Part shown: in pieces, positions 5,849 through 7,533 of the stretch | How positions within the stretch are numbered: the first letter of the stretch is position 1 | Layout: every line of letters begins with the position of its first letter | Assembly: GCA_022865865.1 (NCBI GenBank) | Contig: JALHTN010000086.1 | Span: 1 to 7,533, forward strand | DNA from: Anaerolineales bacterium | GTDB lineage: Bacteria > Chloroflexota > Anaerolineae > Anaerolineales > UBA4823 | Direction: 5' to 3' | DNA: 7,533 bases | Notes under the pieces: generated by a model | What the model saw: only the letters and a program-made list of their open reading frames with translations | Told to the model about the DNA's origin: nothing | Databases searched by the model: none | Translations under genes and position numbers: made by a program

Positions 5849-6556
5849 TCATCCACCTGTCTTATTGGATCGCACTAAGTAATTAGGCAGCTCGATTAAT
5901 CGCTCCAATTCCGCATACTCAAATTGTGCAATCTCTTCATGGCTGGCGTTTTCATGAAACCAGGTCTGCTCATTCGGGATGTAGACAGCCTGCCCCCCGA
6001 TCTTGAGCACTGGCAAGATATCTGAGCGCAGCGAATTACCCACCATCAGAAATCGAGCAGGGTCAAGATTGTACTGTCCTATGATCTTGCTGAAGCTTGC
6101 TTCAGATTTCTCCCCTACAACTTCCAGATAGCGAAAGTAATGAGCAATTCCAGATGCCTCGATCTTCCGTTCTTGCTCAAACTGATCCCCTTTTGTGATT
6201 AACATCAGCGTGTATTCTGAAGACAACTTAATTAGGGTATCTTCAGCCCCATCCACCAAATCAACCGGCGCTGCGAGCATTTGTTTGGCGATGGTGATGA
6301 TTTCGTTGATCTCTTTTGCTGTTACGCGACCCTCAGAAATATGTGTGGCAGTTTCTATCATCGAGAGGGTGAAGCTCTTGATCCCATACCCATAATATGC
6401 GATATTCGTGACCTCGGTTTGATCCAGCCAGGCTTGAACCTCTTGCGGTTTCCTGTAGTTCGCCAGGATTTGCCCAAGGTCTACTTTTGCCTGGTGATAA
6501 AGTATTTCGTTATGCCAGAGGGTATCGTCGGCATCGAAACCGATAATTTCAATCAT
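5849..6556 (-). CDS. HAD-superfamily hydrolase (phosphatase-like)
   Basis: A 235-residue cytoplasmic HAD hydrolase, probably a phosphatase on a small phosphorylated metabolite. All four HAD motifs are present: motif I FDADDTLW (7-14) with nucleophile Asp8 and Asp10; motif II LITKGD with Thr121; motif III Lys150 in GEKSEASFSKI (or Lys157); motif IV MVGNSLRSDILP (171-182) with Asn174 and Asp179. The all-helical insertion between motifs I and II (about 15-100) is a C1-type cap, as in phosphoglycolate phosphatase and YjjG-like enzymes (COG1011 type). ATG at 6556-6554 fits the family N-terminus exactly, although no good ribosome binding site is seen upstream. The substrate cannot be assigned from sequence, and neighbours give no pathway link. 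Confidence 0.92.
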   Translation of the reverse strand: MIEIIGFDADDTLWHNEILYHQAKVDLGQILANYRKPQEVQAWLDQTEVTNIAYYGYGIKSFTLSMIETATHISEGRVTAKEINEIITIAKQMLAAPVDLVDGAEDTLIKLSSEYTLMLITKGDQFEQERKIEASGIAHYFRYLEVVGEKSEASFSKIIGQYNLDPARFLMVGNSLRSDILPVLKIGGQAVYIPNEQTWFHENASHEEIAQFEYAELERLIELPNYLVRSNKTGG

Positions 6557-6667
6557 AAAATTGTCTGCTCTGCTTAATTGTTAGCCCTAGTTTGATTTCA
6601 GGGGTGCATCTGGGAAAATCGTGACATATTGTAATATACATCTGCTGTGGGTTGGCTCGGGATAGAG

Positions 6668-6770
6668 AATATTCAACGAGGGAAAAATGAAGCTCCTGAT
6701 TTTCAAGGAGCATCTCTTTTCTCTAAAATGATGGGGGGTAGTTTCTTTTTCATTTTCCCTCTTGAATATT
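6668..6770. repeat. Nested inverted repeat, about 103 bp (MITE-like or structured RNA)
   Basis: The outer arms at 6668-6691 and 6749-6770 pair over 22 bp with two single-base bulges: AATATTCAA with TTGAATATT, GAGGG with CCCTC, and AAAATGAA with TTCATTTT. Inside lies a second hairpin, GCTCCT (6692-6697) with AGGAGC (6706-6711). T-rich stretches follow the inner hairpin on both strands. No coding sequence lies within it. It could be a miniature inverted-repeat element, a non-coding RNA or an elaborate terminator; obvious target-site duplications are not seen. Confidence 0.6.
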
Positions 6771-6989
6771 GATCAATCGATTTGATGCGTTTATGCATTC
6801 TCATATTTTACATTGTTGGCAAAAACTACATGGATATTTAATAAAATCTGATCATTGTATATGGGAAAAGGTTCCTGCCGCCATCCAACAGGAGGCGTAA
6901 TCCTGGTTATTACCAGCTGGCTAATTTATTCAATACCTCCACTCATGCAGATTATTGTTTTGAGAATCAGACATGCATGTAAAGATCCG

Positions 6990-7018
6990 ATTACAGATTG
7001 GGTTATCCCCAGTATAAT
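6990..7018 (+). promoter_or_regulatory. Sigma-70 promoter of the acyl-CoA synthetase gene
   Basis: A perfect -10 TATAAT (7013-7018) is preceded after 17 nt by a -35-like ATTACA (6990-6995, four of six matches). Transcription would begin near 7025, giving a leader of roughly 70 nt to the ATG at 7094. The palindrome ACATGCATGT at 6971-6980 ends 9 nt upstream of the -35 and could be an activator or repressor site. Confidence 0.65.
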
Positions 7019-7093
7019 TTAATGGATTAATAAAATGGATAAACTGCGCGCTCAATACATCCAACATCTAAAAATGCAACCGAGGAAATTTAT

Positions 7094-7533
7094 ATGCGTG
7101 AAATCTTCTACCCAGCTTCTGTAGCCGTGATCGGGGTCTCAGCAAAACCAACTAATTTAGGCCGCAATATTGTCGCCAATCTAGTGGAATATGGGTTCAA
7201 CGGCATCGTTTATGCTGTCGGACCCAGCGGAGGTATGATCGAGACCCGGCGTATTTACCGCGCGGTGGGGGATATACCAGACCATGTAGACCTGGCAGTG
7301 ATTTTTACTCCTGCTCAAACGGTGCCGACGATTTTGGAGGAATGTGGGAAAAAAGGCATCCGCTGGGCGATCATCGAAACCGCTGGCTTCAGAGAATACA
7401 CCGCTGAAGGACAGCAGCTTGAGGATGAGATCTCCAAAGTTGCTGCTGAATATGGGATCCAGTTCGTGGGACCGAACTGCATTGGAGCGATCAATATGGA
7501 AAATGGCATGTGTGTGCCATTCCCGCGCCTGAC
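7094..7533 (+). CDS. NDP-forming acyl-CoA synthetase, N-terminal part (runs off window)
   Basis: ATG at 7094-7096 has a GAGG site (7082-7085, spacing 8), and the frame stays open to the window end, giving 146 residues. The visible part is the CoA-binding Rossmann domain of the ADP/GDP-forming acetyl-CoA synthetase superfamily (succinyl-CoA ligase-like). Landmarks are ASVAVIGVSAKPTNLGRNI (8-26), VDLAVIFTPAQTVPTILEEC (65-84), WAIIETAGFRE (91-101) and FVGPNCIGAIN (124-134). The family interconverts acyl-CoA plus NDP and phosphate with free acid plus NTP, giving substrate-level phosphorylation in fermenters. The catalytic histidine and the ATP-grasp domain would lie beyond the window, so a protein-acetyltransferase fusion of the same domains cannot be excluded. 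It is transcribed divergently from the HAD gene. Confidence 0.9.
   Translation, partial: MREIFYPASVAVIGVSAKPTNLGRNIVANLVEYGFNGIVYAVGPSGGMIETRRIYRAVGDIPDHVDLAVIFTPAQTVPTILEECGKKGIRWAIIETAGFREYTAEGQQLEDEISKVAAEYGIQFVGPNCIGAINMENGMCVPFPRL

Larger units (their letters stand above)
6557..7093. other. 537-nt AT-rich intergenic region between divergent genes
   Basis: No open frame here has both a ribosome binding site and convincing protein character. The region contains the nested inverted repeat at 6668-6770, a 10-bp palindrome ATTGATCAAT at 6768-6777, small hairpins TCCTG/CAGGA (6873-6877 with 6889-6893) and CTGGT/ACCAG (6903-6907 with 6912-6916), a perfect palindrome ACATGCATGT (6971-6980), and the promoter of the plus-strand gene. 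A promoter for the HAD gene must lie here too, but I cannot place it securely. Confidence 0.7.

Noticed and set aside
6873..6916. Two small hairpins as a riboswitch or tRNA-like RNA
   Set aside because: They lie upstream of the predicted transcription start of the plus-strand gene, and show no known riboswitch core or tRNA cloverleaf.
6951..7023. A 25-residue plus-strand frame beginning at an ATG near 6945
   Set aside because: It lacks a ribosome binding site and overlaps the promoter of the downstream gene.

Overview
The window is a moderate-GC bacterial chromosome segment, and the gene content points to the Chloroflexota, probably an Anaerolineae lineage. The clues are the very large MalT-like LuxR regulator with the N-terminal style common in that phylum, the 82-residue small protein with its GPLPDQ motif, and several other small genes of Chloroflexota character. 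This placement is inference from remembered family patterns; there is no rRNA or other phylogenetic marker here. Almost everything is on the minus strand; only the last gene is on the plus strand.

Reading in the direction of transcription, a partial plus-strand gene at 7094-7533 encodes the N-terminus of an NDP-forming acyl-CoA synthetase, with its own TATAAT promoter. To its left, 6557-7093 has no supported gene but holds a nested inverted repeat of about 103 bp. Leftward from there come a HAD-superfamily phosphatase (5849-6556), a MalT-like LuxR regulator of 895 residues (2978-5665), and a compact metalloid-responsive unit. That unit is an ArsR repressor (2506-2835) followed by an ArsP/DUF318-type permease (1336-2451), closed by an intrinsic terminator at 1273-1295.

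The ArsR-permease unit is the best-resolved system here. ArsR has Cys13-Cys14 and Cys51, matching the As(III) site of the Corynebacterium glutamicum type of ArsR. Two 18-bp palindromes share the core ATCGTA-N4-TACGAT: one sits immediately after the -10 of a near-consensus promoter for arsR, the other just upstream of the permease ribosome binding site. The permease carries the CSC motif and a Cys-rich central loop. Together they look like an autoregulated arsenic (or other thiophilic metal) efflux operon.

The left end (1-1127) is a leftward cluster of four small genes, all poorly characterised: a 52-residue protein, the 82-residue protein, a four-helix membrane protein and a Met/Cys-rich small protein that runs off the window. 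A candidate promoter ahead of them is overlapped and flanked by a dense cluster of TGTGGT/ACCACA half-sites, which suggests a dedicated regulator not present in the window. I see no CRISPR array, tRNA, rRNA or recognisable insertion sequence.
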